Shown in pieces: positions 33,216-43,140 of a stretch of 64,000 bases of DNA. Made by a program: the position numbers and the translations under genes. Position 1 is the stretch's first letter; each line of letters opens with the position of its first letter. Origin of the DNA: an uncultured Paracoccaceae bacterium (GTDB lineage: Bacteria > Pseudomonadota > Alphaproteobacteria > Rhodobacterales > Rhodobacteraceae); contig CANMDE010000003.1 in assembly GCA_947496535.1 (NCBI GenBank), forward strand, positions 124,001-188,000. Reading direction: 5' to 3'. A model generated the notes under the pieces. The model searched no databases, was not told the origin of the DNA, and was given only the letters and a program-made list of their open reading frames with translations.

Positions 33216-34028
33216 TCAACCCCCGCCGGGGCTTACGAATTTTGCGCCGGTATCATTACGTTCGCCGATAGTGATCAGGCGTTGGGTTCCGCCGGGTCTT
33301 GCTGGCGCGATGGTTGCAAAATGGGCCATCAACTCTTTCAACGGTCCGGCCAGCGACGTTCCAAGAGATACCTTTTGTCCGTCCACATGAGCAATCGCCG
33401 ATACAACCGATGCAATCCGCGTAATTCCATCACGAACGATGAATACTGGCGATCCGCTTGATCCGAATTCAACATCGCAGTTCATGACAATCACTCCCGT
33501 TTGACGGCCAAGAACTGTGCAGACCTCTTGCAGACTGGGGGCGTCCTCACGACCGCGGCCGTAGGACACGACGCCCACTTCGTCACCGGTGAGCGGGCGC
33601 TCGGCGATCAAATAAGGTTGAATGCGTGTCGTTCTGATCGGGCGATCCAGTTCAAGAACGGCAATATCCATTGCCACTTCCTCTGGATCATTTGCTGTCC
33701 CGTTGTGGGTATAATCGGGATGAGCAATGGCGCGTGTCACATTGCGGGTCGCTTCGGCGCGGCCGGCACGGAGCCCGGCATTAAACACGAACCGATCAGC
33801 GTCAACCAGACTGCCATCCGAATCATAGAGACAGTGCGCCGCTGTCAGAATGATCCGATCCTGAATCAGTGCGGCAGTGCAAAAGCCTTTGTTGCGAATA
33901 TCCAGACGGCCTACCGCCTCCCAGCCTTCGCTGGCCTCGCGTGTTTCAAGGGAAACAAGCCCACTATCTTGTGCGCTTGCGCTCAGCGCCCAGCCAACCA
34001 CTGCAATAAGAGTTAATAAATGCCGCAT
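33216..34028 (-). CDS. Secreted trypsin-like serine protease
   Basis: A 270-aa S1-family protease with signal peptide MRHLLTLIAVVGWALSASAQ. The catalytic triad is readable: His65 in LTAAHC, Asp121 in MDIAVLELD and Ser191 in FGSSGSPVF (GSSGSP in place of GDSGGP). The S1 Asp preceding the nucleophile is replaced by Ser190, so specificity may differ from trypsin. Periplasmic or secreted. Single gene; no inhibitor gene nearby. Confidence 0.87.
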   Translation of the reverse strand: MRHLLTLIAVVGWALSASAQDSGLVSLETREASEGWEAVGRLDIRNKGFCTAALIQDRIILTAAHCLYDSDGSLVDADRFVFNAGLRAGRAEATRNVTRAIAHPDYTHNGTANDPEEVAMDIAVLELDRPIRTTRIQPYLIAERPLTGDEVGVVSYGRGREDAPSLQEVCTVLGRQTGVIVMNCDVEFGSSGSPVFIVRDGITRIASVVSAIAHVDGQKVSLGTSLAGPLKELMAHFATIAPARPGGTQRLITIGERNDTGAKFVSPGGG

Positions 34029-34084
34029 CTCAAATCCTGTTCGAAGCTCTACAAATGGCCGAGCGTTGCGGCAAATTTATGGCG

Positions 34085-35404
34085 TCAGCGAAGGATAGGT
34101 ACCTGCGGCTTTTTGTTCCCATCTACCGTTAAGGCGGGTGGTTGCGGTCCGCCAGTGGCCCAATCCAACAACTCGACAGTATGCACAATCGGAATATCGG
34201 TGCCACCGCCGATTTGCATCATGCATCCGATATTGCCAGCGGCGATGATATCTGGTGTCAGTGCCTCAAGGGTGCTGACCTTGCGTGTTTTGAGTTGCTT
34301 GGAAATCTGGGGCTGCATCAGGTTGTAGGTTCCTGCAGAACCACAGCAGAGATGGCTGTCAGCGGGTTCCAGAACTGTGAAACCGGCTTTTTTCAATAGA
34401 TCCTTTGGATATGTTTTAATCTGTTGGCCGTGTTGAAGCGAACAGGCGGCGTGATAGGCAACTTTGGTGCCCTTTTCGTTACCTTCGGGCATGTCGAGCT
34501 TCATCAATATTTCTGACACATCGACAGCAATCGCTGAAACTCTTGCTGCGTCGACGGCCAGAGGGTCATTGCGGAACATATGCCCGTAATCTTTTACCGT
34601 CGTTCCACAGCCGGATGTGTTAATAACGATGGCGTCGAGCCCATTGCTGTCCATTTCAGTGACCCAAGCGCGAATGTTTTTTGCAGCTGTTGCATGACTC
34701 TCATTCTCTTTGCCCATGTGATGGGTCAAAGCGCCACAACAACCCGCCCCTTTTGCGACAACAACTTCGGCCCCCATCCGGGTGAGCAGGCGGATTGTGG
34801 CATCGTTGATATCGGTATTCAGCGCCCGCTGTGCGCAGCCTGTCATCAGGGCCACGCGCATTTTTTTGTCTTTGGCAGGAAAGGTCTGCGGATCGTCATT
34901 GCGGCTGACCGGCGGAATGGTTTTGGGAGCCATCTCCAACATTGCGCGCAGGCGCGGATCGGGCATGAACCGGGCGAAGGGTTGGCCCAGTCGGGCTCCT
35001 AGCAGCGCAAGGCGGAACCGCGTGGGATAGGGTAAAACCTTTGCCAGCACCCACCGTAAAACGCGATCTGACCAAGGTCTGTCGTAATTTTTTTCGATAT
35101 ACGCACGCGCATGATCCACTAGATGCATGTAATGCACACCCGATGGACAGGTCGTCATACATGCGAGGCATGACAGGCATCGATCGATATGCTTAACGGT
35201 CTTTTCGTCCGGCTTACGTTCGTTTTCGAGCATATCCTTGATCAAATAGATCCGACCGCGCGGGCTATCCAATTCGTCGCCCAGCACCTGATAGGTAGGG
35301 CAGGTGGCAGTGCAAAATCCGCAATGCACGCAAGAGCGCAGAATTTCATTGGCTCGCTTGGTACCTGGGTCTTCGAGCTGCTCAGGGGTGAAAGTGGTCT
35401 GCAT
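34085..35404 (-). CDS. glcF: Glycolate oxidase iron-sulfur subunit
   Basis: A 439-aa electron-transfer subunit of glycolate oxidase. Two [4Fe-4S] ferredoxin motifs lie near the N-terminus (CVHCGFCTATCPTY and CLSCLACMTTCPSG), and two CCG-type domains follow (GAGCCGALTHHMG, HLCCGSAGTYNLMQ). ATG 35404 (MQTTFTPEQL) overlaps the glcE stop as TGATG; an in-frame opening upstream lies inside glcE. Last gene of the glcDEF operon. Confidence 0.95.
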   Translation of the reverse strand: MQTTFTPEQLEDPGTKRANEILRSCVHCGFCTATCPTYQVLGDELDSPRGRIYLIKDMLENERKPDEKTVKHIDRCLSCLACMTTCPSGVHYMHLVDHARAYIEKNYDRPWSDRVLRWVLAKVLPYPTRFRLALLGARLGQPFARFMPDPRLRAMLEMAPKTIPPVSRNDDPQTFPAKDKKMRVALMTGCAQRALNTDINDATIRLLTRMGAEVVVAKGAGCCGALTHHMGKENESHATAAKNIRAWVTEMDSNGLDAIVINTSGCGTTVKDYGHMFRNDPLAVDAARVSAIAVDVSEILMKLDMPEGNEKGTKVAYHAACSLQHGQQIKTYPKDLLKKAGFTVLEPADSHLCCGSAGTYNLMQPQISKQLKTRKVSTLEALTPDIIAAGNIGCMMQIGGGTDIPIVHTVELLDWATGGPQPPALTVDGNKKPQVPILR

Positions 35405-36522
35405 CAGCTCATCAGCCCCGGATTGAGAATACCGCGTGGATCGAACTTGGCCCGCAGTCCTGCGCTGATCGCAGCGAGTGGCGCTGGTTCGGGTTGAAAG
35501 CTTGGTGCATCCGCGCTTCCCCGGATCAGGGTGCAATGACCGGAAAAATCACCAATTTCGCTGCGCAGGTCAGTGCCCTCCGGTGTGAGCGTCCAAATCA
35601 AACCACCACCCCAATCTACGACATGGTCGTATTCGGATTTTCCGGTGATCTTATTCATGTCGCTCGGCTTGACGGAGGTTCGCCATACATTTCCGGGACG
35701 TTTTGCAAGTGGGGCTACATTGCGTATGCGTTCCCACAAATCGTGATTACGCTGGGCGTTTGTTTCCACAGAAGATGGTGACAAATCATCGAATAGCTTC
35801 AATAACTCCCGAACGCGATATTGCACAGATTTTTCAAAGCCTTCGATGCGAATAAGTGTCTTTGATACTTCGTCCGGTTCATTACGTGATGTAGGTAGCC
35901 GGGCTGCCCCTGTCACTTCGAATGGTGAGCCAAGCGCCCTGTTGAATATTTTTGAACTTGCTGTCCATCCGGCGTCGTTCCAGACCAGCGTCGCCACCGC
36001 CTCTACATCTGGCAGTACTTTCAGCGAAACTTCCGTCAGGACCCCCAACGTTCCGTAAGAGCCGCACATCAGCTTGACCAGATCATAACCGGTGACATTC
36101 TTCATCACCCGGCCACCGTTCTTGACGATGCTGCCAGCCCCATCCACAAAGCGCACACCTAAGGCGAAGTCTCGGCATGCTCCTACCGCAATCCGCCGTG
36201 GGCCAGAGACATTGGCGGCCACCATGCCCCCGATTGTTGGCGCGCCGGACGTGCCAAGCAAAGCGCGGTGATCCATCGGTTCAAAGGCGAGACGCTGATT
36301 TTCCGCAGCAAGCACTGCCTCAATCTCGGCCAGCGGCGTTCCGGTCTTGGTGACAATGGTCAAGGCGCCCGGCTCATAGAGGGTAATGCCGTCCATTTTG
36401 GCTATGCTCAGTGCGGCGCCTTCGCTATATCCAATCGATCGCGTCCCACCACCCGAAATCCGCAATGGGCCGTTTGCGCCAGCAATCATCTCGGCGAGCT
36501 CTGCTTCGGTTTCAGGGGTCAT
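35404..36522 (-). CDS. glcE: Glycolate oxidase FAD-binding subunit GlcE
   Basis: A 372-aa FAD-binding (PCMH-type) subunit. RISGGGTRSIGY, LGTSGAPTIGGMVAANVSGPRRIAVGACRDFALGVRFVDG and NGGRVMKNVTGYDLVKLMCGSYGTLGVLTEVSLKVLP form the flavin-binding core. It works with GlcD and GlcF to oxidise glycolate to glyoxylate at the membrane. It is 75 bp downstream of glcD and overlaps glcF. Confidence 0.94.
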   Translation of the reverse strand: MTPETEAELAEMIAGANGPLRISGGGTRSIGYSEGAALSIAKMDGITLYEPGALTIVTKTGTPLAEIEAVLAAENQRLAFEPMDHRALLGTSGAPTIGGMVAANVSGPRRIAVGACRDFALGVRFVDGAGSIVKNGGRVMKNVTGYDLVKLMCGSYGTLGVLTEVSLKVLPDVEAVATLVWNDAGWTASSKIFNRALGSPFEVTGAARLPTSRNEPDEVSKTLIRIEGFEKSVQYRVRELLKLFDDLSPSSVETNAQRNHDLWERIRNVAPLAKRPGNVWRTSVKPSDMNKITGKSEYDHVVDWGGGLIWTLTPEGTDLRSEIGDFSGHCTLIRGSADAPSFQPEPAPLAAISAGLRAKFDPRGILNPGLMS

Positions 36523-36597
36523 CGCACCTTCTTTTATTCACACGTAACCTGTGGGAGCCCGTTAGGAACGGGGATGAAGTTCATTGCAAGCTGGCCG

Positions 36598-38031
36598 TCA
36601 GGCGGCACGCCGTGGTTCGGACGCATCTAACGGAAACACCTTCGCAGCATTCAACAACCACCTGGGATCAAGCACATCCTTGACCGCCATCTGTGCCTCC
36701 AGATCGGCAGGGTCGTATTGGACATGCATAAGATCCCGTTTTTCGATGCCGACACCATGTTCGCCGGTCAGGCAGCCACCGACCTCAACACAAAGCTTCA
36801 GGATTTCCGCGCCGAATTCTTCGCAAAGTTCCAGATCACCCGGTTTATTGGCATCAAACAGGATCAGCGGGTGCATGTTTCCGTCGCCCGCGTGAAAGAC
36901 GTTGCCGACATCCAAACCGAACTCTTCAGACATTTCGGCGATGCGTTTCAGAACATGAGGAAGAGAGGAAACCGGGATCGTGCCATCCAAACACATATAG
37001 TCGTTGATCTGTCCCATCGCGCCAAAAGCGGATTTGCGGCCCAACCAAATACGGGCCGCCTCATCCGCATCGCCCGCTTGTCGCAGCTCCACCGGGTTAT
37101 GCTTGCTGGCAATTGCCATAATCAACGCCAGTTGGTCGTCAATTTCTTGCTCCGAACCCTCAACCTCTACGATCAACAATGCCTCGCACATCGGGTATCC
37201 CGCCTTTGCAAAGGCTTCAGTTGCTTCGATGCAGGGGCGATCCATGAATTCGATGGCCACGGGCAGGATGCCTGCTTTGATTATGTCAGTGACAACCTGA
37301 CCGGCGACTTCTGAACTGTCATAACCCATCAACACTGGCCGGGCACCTTCGGGCTTACGTAGTATCCGCAGCGTAGCCTCCGTCACGACGCCAAGTTGAC
37401 CCTCAGAGCCACAAATGACACCTAAGATATCAAGGCCACTTGCATCAAGATGAGCGCCGCCAATATCAACCACAGTGCCGTCCATCATGACCATCGTCAC
37501 GCCCAGAAGGTTATTGGTCGTTACACCATATTTCAGACAATGCGCCCCGCCGGAATTCATGGCGATATTGCCAGCAATCGCGCAGGCCAACTGGCTTGAG
37601 GGGTCGGGTGCGTAGAAAAAGTCGTTCTCTTCTACCGCGCCGGTTACGGACAGATTGGTACGCCCCGTTTGCACCCTGACATAGCGATCATCATAGTTCG
37701 TCTCTATCACGGCGTTCATGCGAGCCGCACCAAGGATGACACAATCGGCGGTAGGTAACGCCCCACCTGCCAGCGATGTGCCTGATCCACGCGGAACGAC
37801 GGGTACGCCCATCTCATGACAGATTTTCAGAACCTCTGACACGTCTTGGGTTGTCGAAGGCAATACCGCGCACAGTGGCGGGCAACGATAGGCGGTAAGC
37901 GCGTCACATTCATATGCTCGCGTTTCGGCGATATCGGAAATCACGGCATCTGCAGACAAGACAGTCAGCAATCGTTTCACGATCTGCTGCTTGCGTGACA
38001 GCACAGCGGCGTTTGGGGCGGGCATTTCCAT
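36598..38031 (-). CDS. glcD: Glycolate oxidase subunit GlcD (FAD-linked)
   Basis: A 477-aa catalytic flavoprotein of glycolate oxidase. FAD motifs PVVPRGSGTSLAGGALP and LACAIAGNIAMNSGGAHCLKYGVTTNNLLGVTMVMMDG are followed by CGSEGQLGVVTEATLRIL; the C-terminal catalytic patch is GNVFHAGDGNMHPLI and GGCLTGEHGVGIEKR. ATG 38031 with GGAGACC upstream. Its predicted promoter is overlapped by the ATTGGT-N11-ACCAAT palindrome, so it is probably controlled by the FadR-type regulator at 18.8-19.5 kb. Confidence 0.96.
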   Translation of the reverse strand: MEMPAPNAAVLSRKQQIVKRLLTVLSADAVISDIAETRAYECDALTAYRCPPLCAVLPSTTQDVSEVLKICHEMGVPVVPRGSGTSLAGGALPTADCVILGAARMNAVIETNYDDRYVRVQTGRTNLSVTGAVEENDFFYAPDPSSQLACAIAGNIAMNSGGAHCLKYGVTTNNLLGVTMVMMDGTVVDIGGAHLDASGLDILGVICGSEGQLGVVTEATLRILRKPEGARPVLMGYDSSEVAGQVVTDIIKAGILPVAIEFMDRPCIEATEAFAKAGYPMCEALLIVEVEGSEQEIDDQLALIMAIASKHNPVELRQAGDADEAARIWLGRKSAFGAMGQINDYMCLDGTIPVSSLPHVLKRIAEMSEEFGLDVGNVFHAGDGNMHPLILFDANKPGDLELCEEFGAEILKLCVEVGGCLTGEHGVGIEKRDLMHVQYDPADLEAQMAVKDVLDPRWLLNAAKVFPLDASEPRRAA

Positions 38032-38051
38032 AACGGTCTCCTATCGCGCTT

Positions 38052-38074
38052 ATTGGTAATAATATATTACCAAT
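38052..38074. promoter_or_regulatory. 23-bp palindrome over the glcD promoter (predicted FadR-type operator, site 2)
   Basis: ATTGGT-N11-ACCAAT, extended to TTGGTAAT...ATTACCAA. On the minus strand a good promoter, TTGCCA (38084-38089) - 17 bp - TATATT (38061-38066), has its -10 inside the palindrome, the position expected for a repressor. The half-sites and 11-bp spacing equal those at 19561-19583. It lies 21 bp upstream of the glcD ATG. Confidence 0.72.
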
Positions 38075-38119
38075 TTAGGGATATGGCAAGTCTAAACGCG
38101 ACCCGCTACACAAACACCC

Positions 38120-38818
38120 ATGCAAATCATGGATCATATTGCGCTATTGACGCCGTTGGACTGGGGGGCAGCTGCTTTCTTGATGCTGGCTTGGTTCGTT
38201 ATCGGTTGGATGATTGAACATCCGGGGGCTAAGCGCCCATCGGTGACCGTGCTGGTCGCCGAGCGGCGACGGGATTGGATGAAAGTTTTTGTGCATCGCG
38301 ATCCGCGTATATTTGATAGTCAGATACTCGCCAGCTTACGACAGGGGACGTCTTTTTTCGCATCGACGTGCATTCTGGCCATCGGGGGAGTCTTGGCGTT
38401 GGTAGGTAACACTGAACCCCTTAGCGGGGTCGCGGCCGAGGTCTCATCAGAACAGGTGCCGATCCTTGTTTGGCAGGTCAAATTAGGTCTCGTGGCATTG
38501 TTTCTGACCAATGCTTTTCTGAAATTTGTTTGGACCAACCGGGTTTTCGGCTATTGCGCCGTGGTCATGGCATCTGTGCCGAATGACCCTGACGATCCAT
38601 TGGCGCATCCGCGCGCTGCTCAGGCGGCTGAGTTGAACGTCAGGGCGGCAATAAACTTCAACCGTGGCCTGCGGGGCATGTATTTCGCTCTTGCTGCACT
38701 GGCGTGGCTGTTAGGTGCCACTGCCCTGCTTATCGCTACAGTTACGGTGGTCTGGGTCGTTTGGTCACGGGAATTTGCGTCGATCCCTCGCAGTATATTG
38801 CTTAAGGAGGAGTTATGA
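38120..38818 (+). CDS. DUF599 family membrane protein
   Basis: A 232-aa inner-membrane protein with about four hydrophobic segments: AAFLMLAWFVIGWMIEH, FFASTCILAIGGVLALVG, VKLGLVALFLTNAFLKFVW and YFALAALAWLLGATALLIATVTVVWVVW. The WMKVFVHRDPRIFDSQILASLRQGTSFFAST and KFVWTNRVFGYCAVV segments are typical of DUF599. Function unknown. Divergent from glcD; it shares that promoter region. Overlaps the next gene by ATGA. Confidence 0.83.
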   Translation: MQIMDHIALLTPLDWGAAAFLMLAWFVIGWMIEHPGAKRPSVTVLVAERRRDWMKVFVHRDPRIFDSQILASLRQGTSFFASTCILAIGGVLALVGNTEPLSGVAAEVSSEQVPILVWQVKLGLVALFLTNAFLKFVWTNRVFGYCAVVMASVPNDPDDPLAHPRAAQAAELNVRAAINFNRGLRGMYFALAALAWLLGATALLIATVTVVWVVWSREFASIPRSILLKEEL

Positions 38819-39165
38819 GACTTGCGCTTTTTCTCTCTTGCCTTGCAGCGCCTGCGTTTGCGGATGGTCCCACTGTTGTTGACGCGAAAGCGACGCTGTC
38901 GGGGGATGCATGGCGTTTCGATGTCACAGTCGCCCATCCTGATACAGGCTGGGATCACTATGCCGACGGATGGGAAGTTGTAGACTCAGACGGTAACCGA
39001 CTGGGGTTTCGTGAACTTCTGCATCCGCACGAGACAGAGCAACCGTTTACCCGCTCGCTTTCTGGCGTTGTGATCCCGGACGGGACGGATGTGGTTTATG
39101 TCAGGACTCGATGTAATGTTGATGAATGGTATGATGCGCTGTTTGAGGTGGTATTGACCCAATAA
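38815..39165 (+). CDS. Hypothetical exported protein, 116 aa
   Basis: Signal peptide MRLALFLSCLAAPAFA followed by a mature domain of about 100 residues with VTVAHPDTGWDHYADGWEVVDSDGNRLGFRELLHPHETEQPFTRSLSGV and GTDVVYVRTRCNVDEWY, which suggests a small beta-sandwich. AAGGAGG precedes the ATG within the end of the DUF599 gene (ATGA overlap), so the two are co-translated. Probably periplasmic; family not identified. Confidence 0.77.
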   Translation: MRLALFLSCLAAPAFADGPTVVDAKATLSGDAWRFDVTVAHPDTGWDHYADGWEVVDSDGNRLGFRELLHPHETEQPFTRSLSGVVIPDGTDVVYVRTRCNVDEWYDALFEVVLTQ

Positions 39166-39194
39166 AAAAAGACGCCCAAAAGTTGGGCGTCTTT
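39166..39194. terminator. Bidirectional intrinsic terminator
   Basis: Stem AAAGACGCCCAA / TTGGGCGTCTTT with a 3-nt loop, A-rich on one side and T-rich on the other, in the 51-bp gap between the convergent exported-protein gene and mdh. It can stop transcription from both directions. Confidence 0.9.
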
Positions 39195-39216
39195 CTCCAA
39201 TTCGTCACAAAAGATA

Positions 39217-40185
<969 letters not shown>

Positions 40186-40278
40186 CTATCCTGTCCTGTT
40201 GGTTTGGCGGAGTCCCTAGTCTTTTGGTCGCGCAGGTGCAAGTGTGGCACCGCCAGCTGATGGTCAAAAGGACGTGCG

Positions 40279-41025
40279 ATGGACGGAACTGCATTTTGGA
40301 TCGCTGGGACCTTCGCCGCCATTTTTGTAGGCCTTGGCAAAGCTGGTATGCCAATATCAACGGCACTTGCGGTACCTACTTTGTCACTTGTGATTTCGCC
40401 CGTGACGGCTGCTGGCATATTGTTGCCGGTCTACATGGCCTCGGACGTGTTTGGTCTAATTGCGTACCGCAAGTCTTTTGACAAGCGCGTGCTGCGAATC
40501 ATGCTGGTGGCGATGCCAATCGGAGTATTGGTAGGGTATCTAACGGCTAATATCGTTTCAGAGGCGCTGATAACTATAATTCTGGGGACAATCGGCGCGG
40601 TTTTTGCGATGTCGATGATCCTTCGCCGTCCAGTGGAAGGACCGCCAAAAACACCACATTGGAAGCCTGGTTTGTTCTGGGGTAGCATCAGCGGCTTTAC
40701 GAGCTTTGTCAGCCACTCGGGTAGCGTGCCATTTCAGGTCTACACCCTGCCATTACAGATGCCCAAACTGGTGTTTGCTGGCACGGTGACCGTATCTTTT
40801 GCCTATGTGAATTTCGTGAAAGTGCTGCCCTACTATCTGCTGGGACAACTGAATATAGGAAGTTTAAAAACGGCGGCTATACTAATGGTTCCCGCCATTT
40901 TGGCCGTTTTTGCAGGTCTTTACCTCGTCCGCAAACTGCCCGAAAAGCTGTTCTTTCGTCTGATTATTTGGATGCTATTATTTCTGTCAGTTAAGTTGCT
41001 ATGGGACGGGTTGCACGGCCTCTGA
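40279..41025 (+). CDS. TauE/SafE family sulfite-exporter-like permease
   Basis: A 248-aa membrane protein with seven to eight hydrophobic segments, family core GLGKAGMPISTALAVPTLSLVISPVTAAGILLPVYMASD in the first half and GFTSFVSHSGSVPFQVYTLPLQMPKLVFAGTVTVSFAYVNFVKVLPY in the second, the two inverted repeats of TauE/SafE. Substrate is an organic or inorganic sulfur anion or another anion. It differs from the second TauE protein at 60420-61337. Divergent from mdh. Confidence 0.87.
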   Translation: MDGTAFWIAGTFAAIFVGLGKAGMPISTALAVPTLSLVISPVTAAGILLPVYMASDVFGLIAYRKSFDKRVLRIMLVAMPIGVLVGYLTANIVSEALITIILGTIGAVFAMSMILRRPVEGPPKTPHWKPGLFWGSISGFTSFVSHSGSVPFQVYTLPLQMPKLVFAGTVTVSFAYVNFVKVLPYYLLGQLNIGSLKTAAILMVPAILAVFAGLYLVRKLPEKLFFRLIIWMLLFLSVKLLWDGLHGL

Positions 41026-41044
41026 GCCAGATCAAGCTTCTTGG

Positions 41045-41347
41045 TCAGTGTCGGACAATGTCTTTTCCAAATGCTGGAACGCCTTCACCGGAAGCGACAA
41101 GACAGCTGGGTCCGCCTGGTCGCGTAACCGTTACGGTCCATGTGCTAGATTCAAGCGAGGCAAAAATTTCCATGACTGAATTGTTACTGCGCAAACCAAT
41201 CGATTGCCTGATTTCGCCATAACTGTCCGCCAACCGTTCCACAATGATCGGATGCGGGCCGCAATTGGCCGATTGGGCGTTTGCATGACTGGCGGCCAGA
41301 AACATAGCCCCAATTCCGAACCACATAAGAAGAAAATTTTGTTTCAT
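41045..41347 (-). CDS. Hypothetical exported protein, 100 aa
   Basis: Signal peptide MKQNFLLMWFGIGAMFLAASHANAQ, then a short domain SANCGPHPIIVERLADSYGEIRQSIGLRSNNSVMEIFASLESSTWTV with two cysteines about 50 residues apart. The pattern (Cys, Gly, ..., RL...YGE...G) recurs in small roseobacter exported proteins, but I cannot name the family. ATG 41347 has GAGGTG 6 nt upstream. Convergent with the TauE gene. Confidence 0.75.
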   Translation of the reverse strand: MKQNFLLMWFGIGAMFLAASHANAQSANCGPHPIIVERLADSYGEIRQSIGLRSNNSVMEIFASLESSTWTVTVTRPGGPSCLVASGEGVPAFGKDIVRH

Positions 41348-41547
41348 CGTGATCACCTCATCATAACTGTGATGACTATGTCCGATCGCTTGACGTAGTC
41401 AGGAAGTGAGAAACTCTGAACTGGACCTACGACAAATTGTTTAACGCACCGTGATGGTGGGTGAAGTGCTGCATTGCGGCAATTTGCACTTGAATGATTT
41501 GGGCTTTTCTGGCCATGTTTGCGCAATTTTATTACCAGGAGGAATCG

Positions 41548-42390
41548 ATGCAAAATCGCCCATATCGTTCGGCGCTTTATATCCCAGGATCAAAGGATCG
41601 CGCTTTGGAAAAGGCGCGAAGCTTGCCCGTGGACGCGATTCTTTTCGATCTGGAAGATGCTGTCGCTCCCGACGCAAAAATTGCTTCTCGTGATACTCTT
41701 CATGCTGCTTTGGAGAACGGTGGATACGGCCAGCGCCAGCGTATTGTTAGGATCAATGGGCTCGATACAGCGTGGGGTGCAGAGGATGCGGCAGCGGTTG
41801 CGGCCATGGACTGTGACGCAGTGCTACTCCCAAAGGTCGACGGGACCGAAGATGTTGATGCGTTCGCCAAAATTTTCCCGGATTTGCCAATCTGGGCCAT
41901 GATGGAAACACCACAAGGCATTCTGAATGCCCCCAGCATCGCCGCGCATGACCGGATCGCCGGTTTTGTTATGGGAACCAACGATCTTGCCAAAGATCTC
42001 AATTCACGTGGGCGTGTGTCGCTAATGACGTCGCTGCAGCTCTGCGTGCTTGCGGCCAGAACTACTGGGATTGTGGTACTTGATGGAGTGTACAACGCCT
42101 TCAAAGATGGTGAAGGTTTGAAGGCTGAGTGCGCTGAAGGGCGGGATATGGGTTTTGACGGCAAGTCGCTGATCCATCCTGCGCAGGTAGCTGTCGCAAA
42201 TGAGGCGTTTGGGCCGACTGCTGATGAAATCGAACTTGCTGAACGTCAGATCGCCGCTTTTGAAATGGCAAAGGCTGAAGGCCAGGGCGTTGCCGTCGTT
42301 GATGGGCGCATCGTGGAAAACTTGCATATCGTGACCGCGCGAGCGACGTTGGCGAAAGCCGCAGCAATCGCCACGTTGGAGAAATCATGA
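41548..42390 (+). CDS. HpcH/HpaI aldolase-family CoA lyase (malyl-CoA thioesterase/lyase, Mcl2-like)
   Basis: A 280-aa TIM-barrel enzyme of the citrate lyase beta/malyl-CoA lyase group. YRSALYIPGSKDRALEKARSLPVDAILFDLEDAVAP opens the barrel, RINGLDTAWGAEDAAAV and AVLLPKVDG follow, METPQGILNA carries the metal Glu, and DGKSLIHPAQV ends it. Given the nearby mesaconyl-CoA hydratase, the (3S)-malyl-CoA thioesterase (Mcl2) of the ethylmalonyl-CoA pathway is the best reading; Mcl1 is longer. AGGAGG precedes ATG 41548. Overlaps nnrU by ATGA. Confidence 0.82.
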   Translation: MQNRPYRSALYIPGSKDRALEKARSLPVDAILFDLEDAVAPDAKIASRDTLHAALENGGYGQRQRIVRINGLDTAWGAEDAAAVAAMDCDAVLLPKVDGTEDVDAFAKIFPDLPIWAMMETPQGILNAPSIAAHDRIAGFVMGTNDLAKDLNSRGRVSLMTSLQLCVLAARTTGIVVLDGVYNAFKDGEGLKAECAEGRDMGFDGKSLIHPAQVAVANEAFGPTADEIELAERQIAAFEMAKAEGQGVAVVDGRIVENLHIVTARATLAKAAAIATLEKS

Positions 42391-42932
42391 TACTGATCAT
42401 ATTTGGTCTTGCCCTCTGGTCTGGGGCGCATTTCTGGAAGCGGGTAGCGCCAGCGCACCGGGCGTCGTTTGGGGACAAAGGCAAGGGAATAGTTGCCGGC
42501 ACATTGGTCTTGGCAATTGTGCTAATGGTCATTGGTTATCGAATGGCCGACGGGATTATCTACTGGGGTCGCAGTCCAGCCATGACTGGGATCAACAACC
42601 TGTTGATGCTGTTTGCCTTCTATCTTTTTGCCGCCAGTGGATCGAAGGCACGGATCACACGAAAAATTCGTCATCCCCAGCTGGCGGCGGTCAAAGTCTG
42701 GGCCGTTGCTCATTTGCTGGTGAACGGAGATACGCCATCATTCGTTCTGTTCGGCGGGCTGCTGATTTGGGCCGTGGTGGAGGTGATCGTTATCAATCGG
42801 CATGAGCCTGAATGGGTTCCCGCGCACGAAGTGCCCATCAAAAAAGAGATCTCTGCTATTGTGGCGACCCTCGTGATCTTTGCCATCGTCGCCGGAATAC
42901 ACGTCTGGCTAGGATATAACCCTTTTGGATAA
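42387..42932 (+). CDS. NnrU family membrane protein
   Basis: A 181-aa membrane protein with five to six hydrophobic segments; LWSGAHFWKRVAP, KITRKIRHPQLAAVKVWAVAHLLVNGDTPSFVLFGGLLIWAVVEVI (here starting ITRKIRHPQ) is the NnrU signature. NnrU is linked to nitric oxide reduction in denitrifiers, but in roseobacters a paralogue sits in this metabolic operon without nor genes. Its role here is unknown. Overlaps the lyase gene; 4 bp before the DUF1737 gene. Confidence 0.87.
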   Translation: MILIIFGLALWSGAHFWKRVAPAHRASFGDKGKGIVAGTLVLAIVLMVIGYRMADGIIYWGRSPAMTGINNLLMLFAFYLFAASGSKARITRKIRHPQLAAVKVWAVAHLLVNGDTPSFVLFGGLLIWAVVEVIVINRHEPEWVPAHEVPIKKEISAIVATLVIFAIVAGIHVWLGYNPFG

Positions 42933-42936
42933 TAGC

Positions 42937-43140
42937 ATGAAAATCTACCGCCTGTTGACCGAAGATGACAACTCTGACTTTTGCCACAAGGTATCCGAGG
43001 CCCTTTCGAAAGGGTGGGAACTTTATGGCGATCCACAATACGGATTCGATCATGCCAACGGTGTGATGCGCTGTGCGCAGGCCGTCACCAAAGATGCGGA
43101 GACCCCCTATACTCCCGACATGAAACTGGGCGAACAATGA
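42937..43140 (+). CDS. DUF1737 domain protein, 67 aa
   Basis: A small cytosolic protein, MKIYRLLTEDDNSDFCHKVSEALSKGWELYGDPQYGFD, which is the full DUF1737 domain (a small alpha/beta unit with the GWELYG motif). Function unknown. It overlaps the mesaconyl-CoA hydratase start by ATGA and is a conserved passenger of this operon. Confidence 0.88.
   Translation: MKIYRLLTEDDNSDFCHKVSEALSKGWELYGDPQYGFDHANGVMRCAQAVTKDAETPYTPDMKLGEQ

Noticed and set aside
41349..41356. GTGATCAC near the 100-aa exported protein as a third copy of the sdh palindrome
   Set aside because: It lacks the outer T/A pair, is alone, and coincides with the ribosome-binding region of the gene; 8-bp palindromes are common.
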